Shown here: positions 1-7,671 of the stretch, one piece after another | Position numbering within the stretch: position 1 is the stretch's first letter | Layout: each line of letters starts with the position of its first letter | Assembly (NCBI GenBank): GCA_016213505.1 | Contig: JACRAF010000005.1 | Span: 1 to 64,000 of the forward strand | Source of the DNA: Devosia nanyangense | GTDB taxonomy: Bacteria; Pseudomonadota; Alphaproteobacteria; Rhizobiales; Devosiaceae | Length of the DNA stretch: 64,000 bases | Reading direction: 5' to 3' | Program-made: the position numbers and the translations under genes | The notes under the pieces: model-generated | What the model was told of the DNA's origin: nothing | Seen by the model: only the letters and a program-made list of their open reading frames with translations | Databases searched by the model: none

Positions 1-510
1 CAGCACGGCGATGGTCTGCGTTGGCTGTTCGGCCCAGAAGAAGTACCCCCCGCCGAAATATGCGGTCCCGCTCCCCAGGGCGACGGAGAACTCGAGCAAG
101 GCAAGCACGATCAGAAGGCCCGAACCGGCCACGAAGGCGGTCGCGGCGAGGCCGACCGCGAGGCCGACGCTCACGTAGAAATTGCCATCCGATAGGAAGG
201 AAACCCCGCCGAGGATGCCGAGCGCCCCGACCGTGATGCAGATCTGGGCAAAGAGCGCCCATTTGCTCTGCCGCTTGAGGATCAGGGCCAGTCCGACGAC
301 GAAGAGAATGGCACCGATGACGATGACCGACTGGGCCGTCGGAAACAGGAATCCCCCGCCCAGCGCCACCGCGACGGTGCCGAAGCCGAGCAGGATATTG
401 CTGCCGAGCGAGCCGGTATCCTGCCGACCGAGCCGCCCCAGCCGGTCGGCTTCCTCCCGGGTGATCTCGCCGCGCGCCACCAGGTCGGTCAGATCGAGCG
501 TGACCTTCAT
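1..510 (-). CDS. Membrane protein, N-terminal 170 residues (cut by window edge)
   Basis: Reading leftwards from ATG 508-510, an open frame of 170 codons runs off the window without a stop, so the C-terminus is missing. The first 30 residues are a soluble helix (LVARGEITREEADRLGRLG) of the kind seen at the start of DUF2157-like membrane proteins. At least four hydrophobic segments follow, at roughly residues 38-55, 59-77, 84-103 and 110-140. A GGAGGCGAGGGGG stretch lies just upstream of the ATG as ribosome binding site. No catalytic motif is visible. The DUF2157-like label is a weak resemblance; the integral membrane nature is clear. Confidence 0.75.
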   Translation of the reverse strand, partial: MKVTLDLTDLVARGEITREEADRLGRLGRQDTGSLGSNILLGFGTVAVALGGGFLFPTAQSVIVIGAILFVVGLALILKRQSKWALFAQICITVGALGILGGVSFLSDGNFYVSVGLAVGLAATAFVAGSGLLIVLALLEFSVALGSGTAYFGGGYFFWAEQPTQTIAVL

Positions 511-653
511 CGCTGCCCCCTCGCCTCCGGGGAAAACCTAGCAGCAAAGCACGCGGTCCGGCCAGCCATGACACATCCATGGCCGCAGCGTGACACAGAG
601 TGACACAAGTTCACGGTCGCCGAGTTGTGGATGGATAAGTGCAATCTATGCCT

Positions 654-729
654 TGGCAGGGGCAGAAGGACTTGAACCCTCGACCCTCGGTTTTGGAGAC
701 CGATGCTCTACCAACTGAGCTATACCCCT
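654..729 (-). tRNA. tRNA-Trp (anticodon CCA)
   Basis: The reverse strand folds into a 76-nt cloverleaf with acceptor aggggta/tgcccct, a standard D arm (gctcagttggtagagc), anticodon stem TCGGT/ACCGA around loop CTCCAAA (anticodon CCA), a T arm with GGTTCAAGTCC, and an encoded 3' CCA. In many alphaproteobacteria this tRNA precedes secE-nusG. Here the downstream gene is instead the membrane protein at the left edge. Confidence 0.97.
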
Positions 730-906
730 CCGAGGCAGGGCTGATCTAGTCGCAAAGGCCGCTTCGCGCAAGCCTCCAGGCGAGGGCAGTGTTGCCGATT
801 CCGCGCATTGTGCCGATTTGAAACGACAGCGATTGTCCAGGGCAGCGAGGTGCATTAGCGTGTCGCACGCCCGCGGCTCAGCGCGGGTTCGCATTGGGGA
901 AGAACA

Positions 907-1173
907 ATGAAGAAGACCCTCATCATCGCCGCGCTGCTCAGCGTCGCCTCAGCTCTGCCCGCCACCCCGTCGATGGCCGGCGACCTGATGGCCACCAAGA
1001 CCGGCGTCGAAGCCAAGTGCTTTGTCCTGCCGGGCCTGCCCGATTGCATCGTCCAGTGGCGTGCCGAAGCCGCGGCTCATGGCTGGAGCTGGACACCGCT
1101 GCCGAATGCCTGGTGGACCTGCAAGCCGGCCGCCAAGGATGCCGGCCACCTGTTCGACTGCGCCGCCGAATAA
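907..1173 (+). CDS. Small secreted protein, unknown function
   Basis: This 88-residue protein begins with a clear Sec signal peptide (MKKTLIIAALLSVASALPATPSMA, cleavage likely after the SMA). The mature part of about 64 residues is Trp-rich (five Trp) and has four cysteines (KCFVLPGLPDC, WWTCKP, FDCAAE) that could form two disulfides in the periplasm. The ATG is preceded by GGGGAAGAAC as binding site. A rho-independent terminator follows the stop by about 20 bases, so it is probably a monocistronic unit. I do not recognise a family. Confidence 0.8.
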   Translation: MKKTLIIAALLSVASALPATPSMAGDLMATKTGVEAKCFVLPGLPDCIVQWRAEAAAHGWSWTPLPNAWWTCKPAAKDAGHLFDCAAE

Positions 1174-1194
1174 CAGCGGCGCGTTCTGCCTTCG

Positions 1195-1228
1195 TCGCCC
1201 CGACCGCCTGGCCGGGGCGATTTCATTT
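1195..1228 (+). terminator. Rho-independent terminator of the small secreted protein gene
   Basis: TCGCCCCG (1195-1202) pairs perfectly with CGGGGCGA (1213-1220) around a 10-nt loop, and TTTCATTT follows at 1221-1228. It lies 22 bases after the stop at 1173 and overlaps the stop codon of the opposing small gene. Confidence 0.75.
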
Positions 1229-1414
1229 GCGCCAGATGTCGCCGGCGCTCAAACCGCCCTGCCCTTCGTCGAGTCCCAGATCGCGCCGGAGGTGCCGACT
1301 GAGCGACAACAGATCGAGGTCGGCCGCCTTGCGGCTGCGGTAGGCGACAACCAGGCCCGAGGTCAGCCGCTTCCAGAGCCCCGCCTGACCCCGAGCACGT
1401 TCCCGATAGAGCAT
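1223..1414 (-). CDS. DUF1127-like small protein
   Basis: This 63-residue basic protein has the C-terminal signature of DUF1127-type proteins: a short helix followed by LSLSRHLRRDLGLDEG, close to the usual L..L....L.DIGL pattern. Small alphaproteobacterial DUF1127 proteins include RNA-associated regulators, but nothing specific can be said for this one. I chose ATG 1412-1414 because GGGAG lies 5 bases upstream. An in-frame ATG at 1436-1438 would add 8 residues but has no clear binding site. The stop overlaps the terminator of the convergent gene. Confidence 0.65.
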   Translation of the reverse strand: MLYRERARGQAGLWKRLTSGLVVAYRSRKAADLDLLSLSRHLRRDLGLDEGQGGLSAGDIWRK

Positions 1415-1517
1415 TTCGATCTCCCGTTCCGATTGCATCGGTACGGACGAAATGCGCTCGCGCGGGCTCGAAATCCAACTTGATTTCGGGTAGCATGCAT
1501 AAGTGGAGCTTATGCCA

Positions 1518-2402
1518 ATGACCGACGCCCTTCCCCCGCTCGCCGCCATCCGCGTGTTCGAAGCCGCTGCTCGAAACCTCAGTTTCACCAGGGCGGCAGC
1601 CGAATTGGGCATGACGCAGGCGGCGGTGAGCTATCAGATCAAGTTGCTGGAGGACCGGCTGGGCGCGCCGCTATTCCTGCGCCAGCCGCGGGCACTGGCG
1701 CTGACCGAGGCCGGCCAGTGGCTTGCGCCGCGCACGACGGAGGCGTTCGACCTGCTGCGCGACGCCTATGGCCGCTTCGGCGAGCGCGAGGAAGCGACGC
1801 TCATCGTCAACACCATGCACACCTTCGCGGCGCAATGGCTGGCGCCCAGGCTCGGCGCCTATCAATTGTCACATCCCAAGACTGCCGTCCGGCTCGAGAC
1901 GACCACGCGGGTCGTCGATTTCACCCGCGAAGAGGTCGACGTCGTGGTCCGCTCGGGCAAGGGACAATGGCCGGGACTGCTGTCCCACAAGCTGATCGAC
2001 GTGCGCTATACGCTGATGGTCTCGCCGGCGCTGGCCAAGCGGGTTGGCGGCCTCGAGACGCCTGCGGACATGGCCAAGATCGAACTCCTCGACCGCGGCG
2101 ACGCCTGGTGGCTGCAGTGGTTCGCAGCCTGCGGGCATCCGTTCGACCTGCCCCCGCCGGATGCCGCGCCGATCATGTTGCAGACCATCACCGCAAGCGC
2201 CGCAATGGCCGGGCTCGGCGGCGCATTGCTGGTGCCGGAGTTCTTTGCCCAGGAGATCGCCGACGGCCGCCTCATACAGCCCTTCGACATCGTCGTCGAC
2301 GACGGCAATGCCTACTGGCTCGCCTTTCCCGAAAGCCGGCGGAACGTCCCCAAGATCAAGGCCTTCCGCGACTGGATCGTCGGCGAGATCCGCACGGGCT
2401 AA
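1518..2402 (+). CDS. LysR-family transcriptional regulator, GcvA-like
   Basis: This 294-residue protein has an N-terminal winged helix-turn-helix (LPPLAAIRVFEAAARNLSFT, then AAAELGMTQAAVSYQIKLLE) and a LysR substrate-binding domain from about residue 88. The opening and the AVSYQIKLLE recognition helix match the GcvA group of LysR proteins. The effector is unknown. I chose ATG 1518 because GGAG at 1505-1508 is well spaced from it; GTG 1503 or ATG 1512 would add five or two residues. It points away from the DUF1127-like gene with no metabolic gene beside it, so its target is unclear. Confidence 0.85.
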   Translation: MTDALPPLAAIRVFEAAARNLSFTRAAAELGMTQAAVSYQIKLLEDRLGAPLFLRQPRALALTEAGQWLAPRTTEAFDLLRDAYGRFGEREEATLIVNTMHTFAAQWLAPRLGAYQLSHPKTAVRLETTTRVVDFTREEVDVVVRSGKGQWPGLLSHKLIDVRYTLMVSPALAKRVGGLETPADMAKIELLDRGDAWWLQWFAACGHPFDLPPPDAAPIMLQTITASAAMAGLGGALLVPEFFAQEIADGRLIQPFDIVVDDGNAYWLAFPESRRNVPKIKAFRDWIVGEIRTG

Positions 2403-2548
2403 GCGAGCGCAGAGCGGGATGATCTGGGTCAATGCGGCCGACTCCCCTCTCGTCCATTGTCGTTCCTGCAACGGGGGACGATCATGCGAACCGGAATCTT
2501 CTTTCCAGCCCCCACGCCAACGTTCCCAGGAACCGGCGGGGCCTCACC

Positions 2549-3319
2549 ATGCTGACCGATCCGCGCGTGGGGTTGCTAGGCTCACTCACGGTGGCTGCCG
2601 TGGCCGCCCTTTGGCTGCTCGTGCAGTGGCCATTCGGCGACCGGCTCTTCGAGCTCATGAGCTACACCCAGTATGCCGTTGATCTGCTTGCGATCTTCCT
2701 CCTCCTCGCCGGTCTTGCCGTGGCCTTGCTGTTCCGCCGCTATCAGCGGGTGAAGGCAGATCTGCTCGCGGGCCGCAACGTCATCGCCCGCTGGCACGCC
2801 AGCGCCGCCGAGTTCGCGGCGTTCGCGACCGTCGCGGATGCCCGCGACAGGGCGGACAAACGGGGCGCATTGTTCCTCGTCTTTGGCTTCGTCGTGGTGA
2901 TATTCGGCGCCTTTGCGATTTTCGATCCGGAGGTAGCGCCATTCATGCTGGCACTCGCCGCAGCGCTCATGGTGGCGATCTTGCTGGCGTTCCTGTACGG
3001 CAATCGGGTGCGCAGGAAGCAGCTCAAGCCGCGGTCGGGCGAGATCATCGTCGGAACCCACGGCCTGCTCGTCAACGACGTGCTCCACGTCTGGCGGACG
3101 CCGCTGAGCTGGTTCTCGGGGACGAGAATCGAGCCGGGACCTCCCGCGCTCATGACCGTTACCTACGGATTTCTGGCCCGTTACGGCGTGCAATATGTCG
3201 ACGTGATGCTGCCCATCCCCGAGGAGGCCATGCCGCTCGCCCGCACGGTGGAGCAGGCGCTCGGCACCGGCCGGCGGCGGCGAGCGCGGTCGCGGACGGC
3301 AGACCGGCGGGGGGGTTAG
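2549..3319 (+). CDS. Four-TM membrane protein, unknown function
   Basis: The 256-residue protein starts MLTDPRVGLLGSLTV. It has two N-terminal transmembrane segments (about residues 8-25 and 40-62), a cytoplasmic helix, two more segments (about 105-125 and 130-153), and a soluble C-terminal domain of about 100 residues ending in an Arg-rich tail. The start at 2549 is set by GGCGGGG 6-8 bases upstream; the frame stays open further back but that part looks non-coding. The C-terminal part (GEIIVGTHGLLVNDVLHVW) resembles a membrane-associated PH-like fold, but I could not confirm a family. Confidence 0.75.
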   Translation: MLTDPRVGLLGSLTVAAVAALWLLVQWPFGDRLFELMSYTQYAVDLLAIFLLLAGLAVALLFRRYQRVKADLLAGRNVIARWHASAAEFAAFATVADARDRADKRGALFLVFGFVVVIFGAFAIFDPEVAPFMLALAAALMVAILLAFLYGNRVRRKQLKPRSGEIIVGTHGLLVNDVLHVWRTPLSWFSGTRIEPGPPALMTVTYGFLARYGVQYVDVMLPIPEEAMPLARTVEQALGTGRRRRARSRTADRRGG

Positions 3320-3335
3320 GACGACTGGCGTGGAT

Positions 3336-3409
3336 TGGAGCGGGTGAAGGGAATCGAACCCTCGTATTCAGCTTGGAAGGCTGCTGCTCTACCATTGAGC
3401 TACACCCGC
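3336..3409 (-). tRNA. tRNA-Gly (anticodon TCC)
   Basis: The reverse strand gives a 74-nt cloverleaf with acceptor gcgggtg/cacccgc, D arm gctcaatggtagagc, anticodon loop CTTCCAA (anticodon TCC), T arm with GGTTCGATTCC, and encoded CCA. It lies 28 bases downstream of tRNA-Tyr on the same strand, so the two are probably co-transcribed. Confidence 0.96.
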
Positions 3410-3437
3410 AGTCCGGGCCGGACTCCCCGACAGGGAG

Positions 3438-3522
3438 TGGTGGAGGGGACTGGATTCGAACCAGTGTACGCTAAGCGAGCAGATTTACAGTCTGCCGGAT
3501 TTAACCACTCTCCCACCCCTCC
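3438..3522 (-). tRNA. tRNA-Tyr (anticodon GTA)
   Basis: An 85-nt class II tRNA with acceptor ggagggg/cccctcc, anticodon stem GCAGA/TCTGC around loop CTGTAAA (anticodon GTA), a long variable arm, T arm GGTTCGAATCC and encoded CCA. It is followed on the same strand by tRNA-Gly. The tuf gene that often follows this pair in bacteria is not here. Confidence 0.96.
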
Positions 3523-3612
3523 ATCGAGACAGAAGACAAGGCGCGAACAGCTCCCGCTGCACGCGCCGTGGCGGTTTATGGTGAGCGGGTCGGAGACTGT
3601 CAACACGAAATT

Positions 3613-3645
3613 GGCCCGTCTCCCGGCGGGCGGGGGAGACGGGCC
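3613..3645 (-). terminator. Probable terminator of the Asp-rich protein gene
   Basis: GGCCCGTCTCCC (3613-3624) and GGGAGACGGGCC (3634-3645) form a perfect 12-bp stem with a 9-nt loop, 80 bases past the stop of the leftward Asp-rich protein gene. On the reverse strand the stem is followed by AATTTCGTGTTG, only a modest U tract. Confidence 0.55.
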
Positions 3646-3724
3646 GGCGCGCCGCTTTTTGCGGAGTGAGCGGCGGCGGGCCGGACGGCGAGGCGACGCC
3701 GCCCGGAGCTTGGGTCAGGCGGCC

Positions 3725-4207
3725 TCAGTCGTCTTCGCTGTCGTCGCCGTCGTCGCCGCCGTTGTCGCCATCATCTTCGCTGTCGTCGGCGTCGTCACCG
3801 TCGTCGCTGCCATCGTCGACGCCGTTGTCGTCATTGGAGTCGTCGTCGCCGAGTTCGTCGTCGTCGCCGTCATCGGAGTCGTCGTCGAGCTCGTCGTCAT
3901 CGCCCTCGTCCGGCGAGTCGATCTCATCGTCCTCACCGCCGTCGGGCGAGTCGATCTCATCGTCCTCGCCGTCGTCATCGCCGCCGACCACCAGGTCCTC
4001 GGCTTCGCAATGGATCGAGCCGGTCGCGGTCGTGCCGTCCGGAAGCGTGATGGTGACGTCGTTTTCGCTGCCGACGCCGACCGTGGCGCAGTAGTCCGCC
4101 AGGCTGGCGGGCGTCACGAGGTTCTTGACCGACTTGGCGATCGCCAGGGTGGGGACTGCCGCGATCAGGGCGAGCGCGGAGATGGCGATGAGTGTCTTGC
4201 TGTACAT
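3725..4207 (-). CDS. Secreted Asp-rich low-complexity protein
   Basis: This 160-residue protein has a Sec signal peptide (MYSKTLIAISALALIAAVPT, cleavage near AIA-K), a compact domain of about 50 residues with two cysteines (DYCATVG and SIHCEAED), and a C-terminal tail of about 85 residues made almost only of Asp, Glu, Gly and Ser. The tail includes two copies of GGEDDEIDSPD-type units. Such a tail would bind divalent cations in the periplasm or outside the cell; that is inference from composition. ATG 4205-4207 has GGAGA 8 bases upstream. It is transcribed divergently from the second Asp-rich gene and the two-component system. Confidence 0.85.
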   Translation of the reverse strand: MYSKTLIAISALALIAAVPTLAIAKSVKNLVTPASLADYCATVGVGSENDVTITLPDGTTATGSIHCEAEDLVVGGDDDGEDDEIDSPDGGEDDEIDSPDEGDDDELDDDSDDGDDDELGDDDSNDDNGVDDGSDDGDDADDSEDDGDNGGDDGDDSEDD

Positions 4208-4285
4208 TGGTTGGTTCTCCATCGGGTCTGCTGTTGCCGATGGACTCAACCTAGACGACGGCCGCTGACCGATCGGGGGTGCTGC

Positions 4286-4318
4286 TTGTCAGCGTCGCGT
4301 CAGCCAAATCCTGATAAT
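4286..4318 (+). promoter_or_regulatory. Candidate response-regulator direct repeat and promoter
   Basis: Two direct TCAGC copies start at 4289 and 4300, an 11-base period typical of OmpR-family response-regulator sites. A GATAAT -10-like element lies at 4313-4318. A TTGTCA -35-like element is at 4286-4291, but the spacing of 21 bases is too long for an unassisted promoter, which fits an activator-dependent one. The start site would fall almost at the ATG (4327), and there is no Shine-Dalgarno. Confidence 0.4.
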
Positions 4319-4326
4319 GTGTTCCG

Positions 4327-4794
4327 ATGAACCGACGCTTTTTTTCTTTCGGAGCCACCAGCCTGGTCTTGTTCCTGGCCCTGTTCGGCACGCCGGCCAT
4401 TGCCGATGATGACGACGGCGGTGATGACGAACAGCAAGACGATGACGAACAGGAAGACGATGGCGGCGGTGACGACAATGGCGACGATGACGATGGCGGC
4501 GACGACGGTGGTGACGATTCCGGCTCCGGCGGCACCGGGTCCGGTGGTTCGGGATCGGGAAGCAGCGAACTGGGGGACGACCACGAAGATGCCCGGCTCG
4601 CTGTTGTCGCCAAGGATGCCATGCCCCTGAGCGAGATGCTCGCGCGCTTCCGCAGCTACGGCAACTACACGGTCATCGACGTGAAGCTGTCACGCAGCAA
4701 CAAGACGTTGCTCTATGTCATCAAATACATTGACGATGCAGGCGAGGTCAGGAAGTCCTATTTCGACGCCAAGACGGCCCGGCTGGTGAAATAG
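4327..4794 (+). CDS. Secreted Asp-rich protein with PepSY-like C-terminal domain
   Basis: This 155-residue protein has a signal peptide (to about residue 26, TPAIA-DDDD), a run of about 40 residues of Asp/Gly/Glu/Gln, a Gly/Ser linker, and a 75-residue C-terminal domain (MPLSEMLARFRSYGNYTVID...KSYFDAKTARLV). That domain has the alpha-beta pattern of PepSY-like modules often encoded beside two-component systems. The gene lies directly upstream of the response regulator with no gap (TAG then ATG), so the three form one operon. It lacks a Shine-Dalgarno and may be leaderless. It shares composition, but not sequence, with the divergent Asp-rich protein. A cation-linked sensing role is inference. 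Confidence 0.82.
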   Translation: MNRRFFSFGATSLVLFLALFGTPAIADDDDGGDDEQQDDDEQEDDGGGDDNGDDDDGGDDGGDDSGSGGTGSGGSGSGSSELGDDHEDARLAVVAKDAMPLSEMLARFRSYGNYTVIDVKLSRSNKTLLYVIKYIDDAGEVRKSYFDAKTARLVK

Positions 4795-5457
4795 ATGCGC
4801 ATTCTGCTGGCGGAGGACGACGACCGCATCGCCGGCAATGTGGCGGCGGCGCTCGAGCTTGCCGGTTTCGCCGTGGACCGCCAGAGCGATGGCGAGGAAA
4901 TCTGGTTTCGTGGCGAGACCGAGACTTACGACGCCGTCGTGCTGGATCTCGGGCTGCCTTCGCTCGACGGGTTGACCATTCTGAAGCGCTGGCGGCGGGC
5001 CGGCCGCGCCATGCCCGTGCTGATCCTCACGGCGCGCGGCAACTGGGACGAGCGTGTCGAGGGAATCGACGGGGGTGCCGACGACTACCTGACCAAGCCG
5101 TTTCGCGTCGAAGAACTGGTGGCGCGGCTGCGTGCCCTGATCCGGCGGGCGACGGGTAACCCGGCGCCGGTCATCGAGGCGGGCGAGATTGCCCTCGACA
5201 CCAGGCAGATGCGGGTTTCACGGCTCGGCCAACCCATTGCGCTCACCCCGCAGGAATACCGGCTCGTTTCCTACCTGATGCACCACCGCGGCCGCGTCAT
5301 CGACCAGCTCGAACTGACCGAGCACCTCTACCTGCAGGATTTCGAGCGGGACTCGAACGCGGTCGAGGTGCTGGTCGGCCGCGTCCGGCGCAAGCTCGGT
5401 GCGGATGTGATCCGGACGCGCCGCGGCTTCGGCTACGTCATCGAGGCCGAGACTTGA
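4795..5457 (+). CDS. OmpR/PhoB-family response regulator
   Basis: 220 residues. The receiver domain (1-115) has the acidic pocket EDDD at 7-10, phospho-acceptor Asp51 (VVLDLGLPSLDG), Thr79 and Lys101 (TKPF). The C-terminal winged helix (about 125-218) ends in RTRRGFGYVIEA, the usual OmpR wing. The ATG follows the stop of the Asp-rich PepSY-like gene directly, and the kinase start overlaps its own stop, so all three are one translationally coupled operon. The 11-base direct repeat upstream of the operon may be its own binding site. Confidence 0.93.
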   Translation: MRILLAEDDDRIAGNVAAALELAGFAVDRQSDGEEIWFRGETETYDAVVLDLGLPSLDGLTILKRWRRAGRAMPVLILTARGNWDERVEGIDGGADDYLTKPFRVEELVARLRALIRRATGNPAPVIEAGEIALDTRQMRVSRLGQPIALTPQEYRLVSYLMHHRGRVIDQLELTEHLYLQDFERDSNAVEVLVGRVRRKLGADVIRTRRGFGYVIEAET

Positions 5458-6824
5458 GGTCGCATTCGCTGCGGCTGCGGCTGATTCTGATCTGGGCTCT
5501 GGCGATCGTGCTCTCGCTGACCGCCGCAGGAGTCGTCCTGACCGCGCTGTTCGCCCAGCACATCGAAAGCGTGGCGATCCGCCGGCTGACCGTCGACCTT
5601 AACCGGCTCGCGGCGCTGATCGACGCCGATGACCCGGCGATCCGTCTCACCCAATCGATGTCGGATCCGCGGTTCGAGATCCCCTATGGCGGCATTTATT
5701 GGCAGGTCCGCGACCCGGCATCCGGGCAAGTGAGCCGTTCCCGATCCACCTGGGACCAGACGCTGGATACCGTCGGCCGGCCGATCTCGGCGAACGAGCC
5801 GACGGAGTTGCGCCTGACCGACCCCGAAGGCGCGAAGGCCATGGCCGTCGCCCGGGTGCTCTCGTTCGAACTGGCCAGCGGCGGAACCCGGCCACTGGAA
5901 CTTGTGGTCGCCGAGGACGCCGAAGCGACCGACTTAGCGGTCGCGGCCTATCGGCTCGATATGTTCCGGGCGCTCCTGGTTCTCGCCGGTATTCTCGTGC
6001 TTGCGGCCTGGACGCAGGTGACGCTGGGGCTTGCTCCGCTCAAAGCCATCCGCCGCGGCGTCAGTGCCATTCGCGCCGGCAACGCGCAGCGGCTCGAGGG
6101 AGCATTCCCGACCGAAGTGCAGCCGCTGGTGGCCGAGGTCAACGACCTCACCCAGGCCCAGGAACTCGCCATCCAGTTCGCCCGTGAGCGGGCCGCCGAC
6201 CTGGCGCACGGTCTCAAGGGCAATCTCCAGGTGCTCAACGCGGAAGCGCACGAACTGCGGCTCAAAGGCGACGAGGCGGCGGCCCAGGCGATCGAAGGAC
6301 TGACCCAGGAGATGGCGAGGACCATCGACCATCAGCTCGGGCTCTCCCGCCTGCGCCGCCGTTCGCCGCATCGCGCCGCGGCGACCGATCTGGGCGAAGG
6401 TGTCGAGCGCATCGTCCGCACGTTGCACAAGACCGCCCGCGGCGCCGAACTCGACTGGGCCGTCGAGATCGCTCCGGGGACACCGGTGTCGCTCGACGGC
6501 CCCGACCTCGCGGAGCTGCTCGGCGCGCTTATCGAAAACGCCACCAAATGGGCGAAGACGAGGGTTCGCGTCAGCGGTTTGCGCGAAGAGGGTTTCAGCC
6601 GCCTGTGCATCGAGGACGACGGCCCCGGCCTCAGCGACGCGCAGGTCGAGAGGCTTGGCCAGCGTGGCGTCCGGCTAGACGAGACGCGATCGGGCTCCGG
6701 CATCGGTCTCTCCATCGTGCGCGAGATCGTGGCGCTCAACGGCGGTGAACTCGGTTTCTCGCGGTCCACCCTCGGCGGCCTGTGTGTGCTGGTCCGGCTG
6801 CCGGCGGGCCCACCGCCGCTCTAG
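5454..6824 (+). CDS. Sensor histidine kinase
   Basis: 456 residues, starting at TTG 5454, which overlaps the TGA of the response regulator (TTGA). TM1 is at about 9-32, a periplasmic loop of about 135 residues follows, and TM2 is at about 171-191. A HAMP-like linker leads to the dimerisation helix with His252 (DLAHGLKGNLQVL) and an ATPase domain with N box LIENATKWAK, G1 IEDDGPGLS and G2 GSGIGLSIV. The architecture is that of QseC/PhoQ-like membrane kinases. The ligand is unknown; the Asp-rich secreted partners suggest an extracellular cation, but nothing in the periplasmic loop proves it. Confidence 0.92.
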   Translation: MRSHSLRLRLILIWALAIVLSLTAAGVVLTALFAQHIESVAIRRLTVDLNRLAALIDADDPAIRLTQSMSDPRFEIPYGGIYWQVRDPASGQVSRSRSTWDQTLDTVGRPISANEPTELRLTDPEGAKAMAVARVLSFELASGGTRPLELVVAEDAEATDLAVAAYRLDMFRALLVLAGILVLAAWTQVTLGLAPLKAIRRGVSAIRAGNAQRLEGAFPTEVQPLVAEVNDLTQAQELAIQFARERAADLAHGLKGNLQVLNAEAHELRLKGDEAAAQAIEGLTQEMARTIDHQLGLSRLRRRSPHRAAATDLGEGVERIVRTLHKTARGAELDWAVEIAPGTPVSLDGPDLAELLGALIENATKWAKTRVRVSGLREEGFSRLCIEDDGPGLSDAQVERLGQRGVRLDETRSGSGIGLSIVREIVALNGGELGFSRSTLGGLCVLVRLPAGPPPL

Positions 6825-6860
6825 CTTGCCGGGGCCGCGCAAAGCGACTACGCGAAGGCC

Positions 6861-7619
6861 ATGAGCATCAACAAGTTCCCGCCCAAACCGAAATACGATC
6901 CCGATACCGGACCGGTCTACCTCTACGGCATCCATACGGTGCGCGCGGCGCTCGACAATCCGCGCCGGGTGAAGCGCGAATTGCTGGCGACGCCTAATGC
7001 CCTGATCCGCCTCAAGGAAGGTGGACCGACGGGCAAGCTCCACGTGCGCGAGGTGACACCGAAGGAGCTCGACAAGCTGCTGGGCGCCGAGGCCGTACAC
7101 CAGGGCGCCGCCCTCGAGGTCGACCCGGTGAGCCGCTTTGGGCTCGACGACATCGATCCGCTGACGCTGATCGTAGTGCTCGATCAGATCACCGACCCGC
7201 ACAATGTCGGGGCGATCCTGCGCACCGCCTGCGCCTTCGGCGCCGATGCGCTCATCACCACGCAACGCTACGCGCCGCGCGAGACCGGTGTGATGGCCAA
7301 GGCCGCATCGGGCGCGCTCGACCTGGTGCCGCTGATCGAGGTGCGCAACCTCGGCGATACGCTGGAGCTCTTGAAGAAGCGCGGCATGCGGGTACTCGGC
7401 TTCGACTCCGAAGCTGCTCTCCCGCTCACGCCGCGTCCCGGCGATGAGAAGCTGGCGATCGTCCTCGGGGCCGAGGGCAAAGGCCTCCGCCAGCGAACCC
7501 GCGAACTGTGCGACGAGATGGTGCGGCTCGACATGCCGGGGCCGATCAAGTCGCTCAACGTCTCCAACGCGGCGGCGATCGCGCTGTTCGCCGCGACGGC
7601 GGGCCGCGCGTCCCGCTGA
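6861..7619 (+). CDS. rlmB: 23S rRNA (guanosine-2'-O-)-methyltransferase RlmB, TrmH/SpoU family
   Basis: 252 residues. An N-terminal L30e-like substrate-binding domain (VYLYGIHTVRAALDNP) is followed by a SPOUT methyltransferase domain carrying the three SpoU motifs: DPHNVGAILRTACAFGAD, IVLGAEGKGLRQRT and LDMPGPIKSLNVSNAAAI. The usual substrate is G2251 of 23S rRNA. TrmH-like tRNA methyltransferases are the alternative, but the L30e domain and length fit RlmB. The gene stands alone after the two-component system and is followed by a strong hairpin. Confidence 0.9.
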   Translation: MSINKFPPKPKYDPDTGPVYLYGIHTVRAALDNPRRVKRELLATPNALIRLKEGGPTGKLHVREVTPKELDKLLGAEAVHQGAALEVDPVSRFGLDDIDPLTLIVVLDQITDPHNVGAILRTACAFGADALITTQRYAPRETGVMAKAASGALDLVPLIEVRNLGDTLELLKKRGMRVLGFDSEAALPLTPRPGDEKLAIVLGAEGKGLRQRTRELCDEMVRLDMPGPIKSLNVSNAAAIALFAATAGRASR

Positions 7620-7626
7620 AAGAGAA

Positions 7627-7649
7627 AGGGCCGCGACATGCGCGGCCCT
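7627..7649. terminator. Bidirectional terminator between rlmB and the lipoprotein gene
   Basis: AGGGCCGCG (7627-7635) pairs perfectly with CGCGGCCCT (7641-7649) around loop ACATG. On the reverse strand it is followed by TTTCTCTTTC, a good U tract, so it best serves the leftward lipoprotein gene. On the forward strand the tail is poor in T. Confidence 0.75.
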
Positions 7650-7671
7650 CTCCGATTGTGGTCAGTCCGAT

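Noticed and set aside
654..3522. Integration sites at the tRNA genes
   Set aside because: No integrase, direct repeat of a tRNA end or compositional change was found next to any tRNA.
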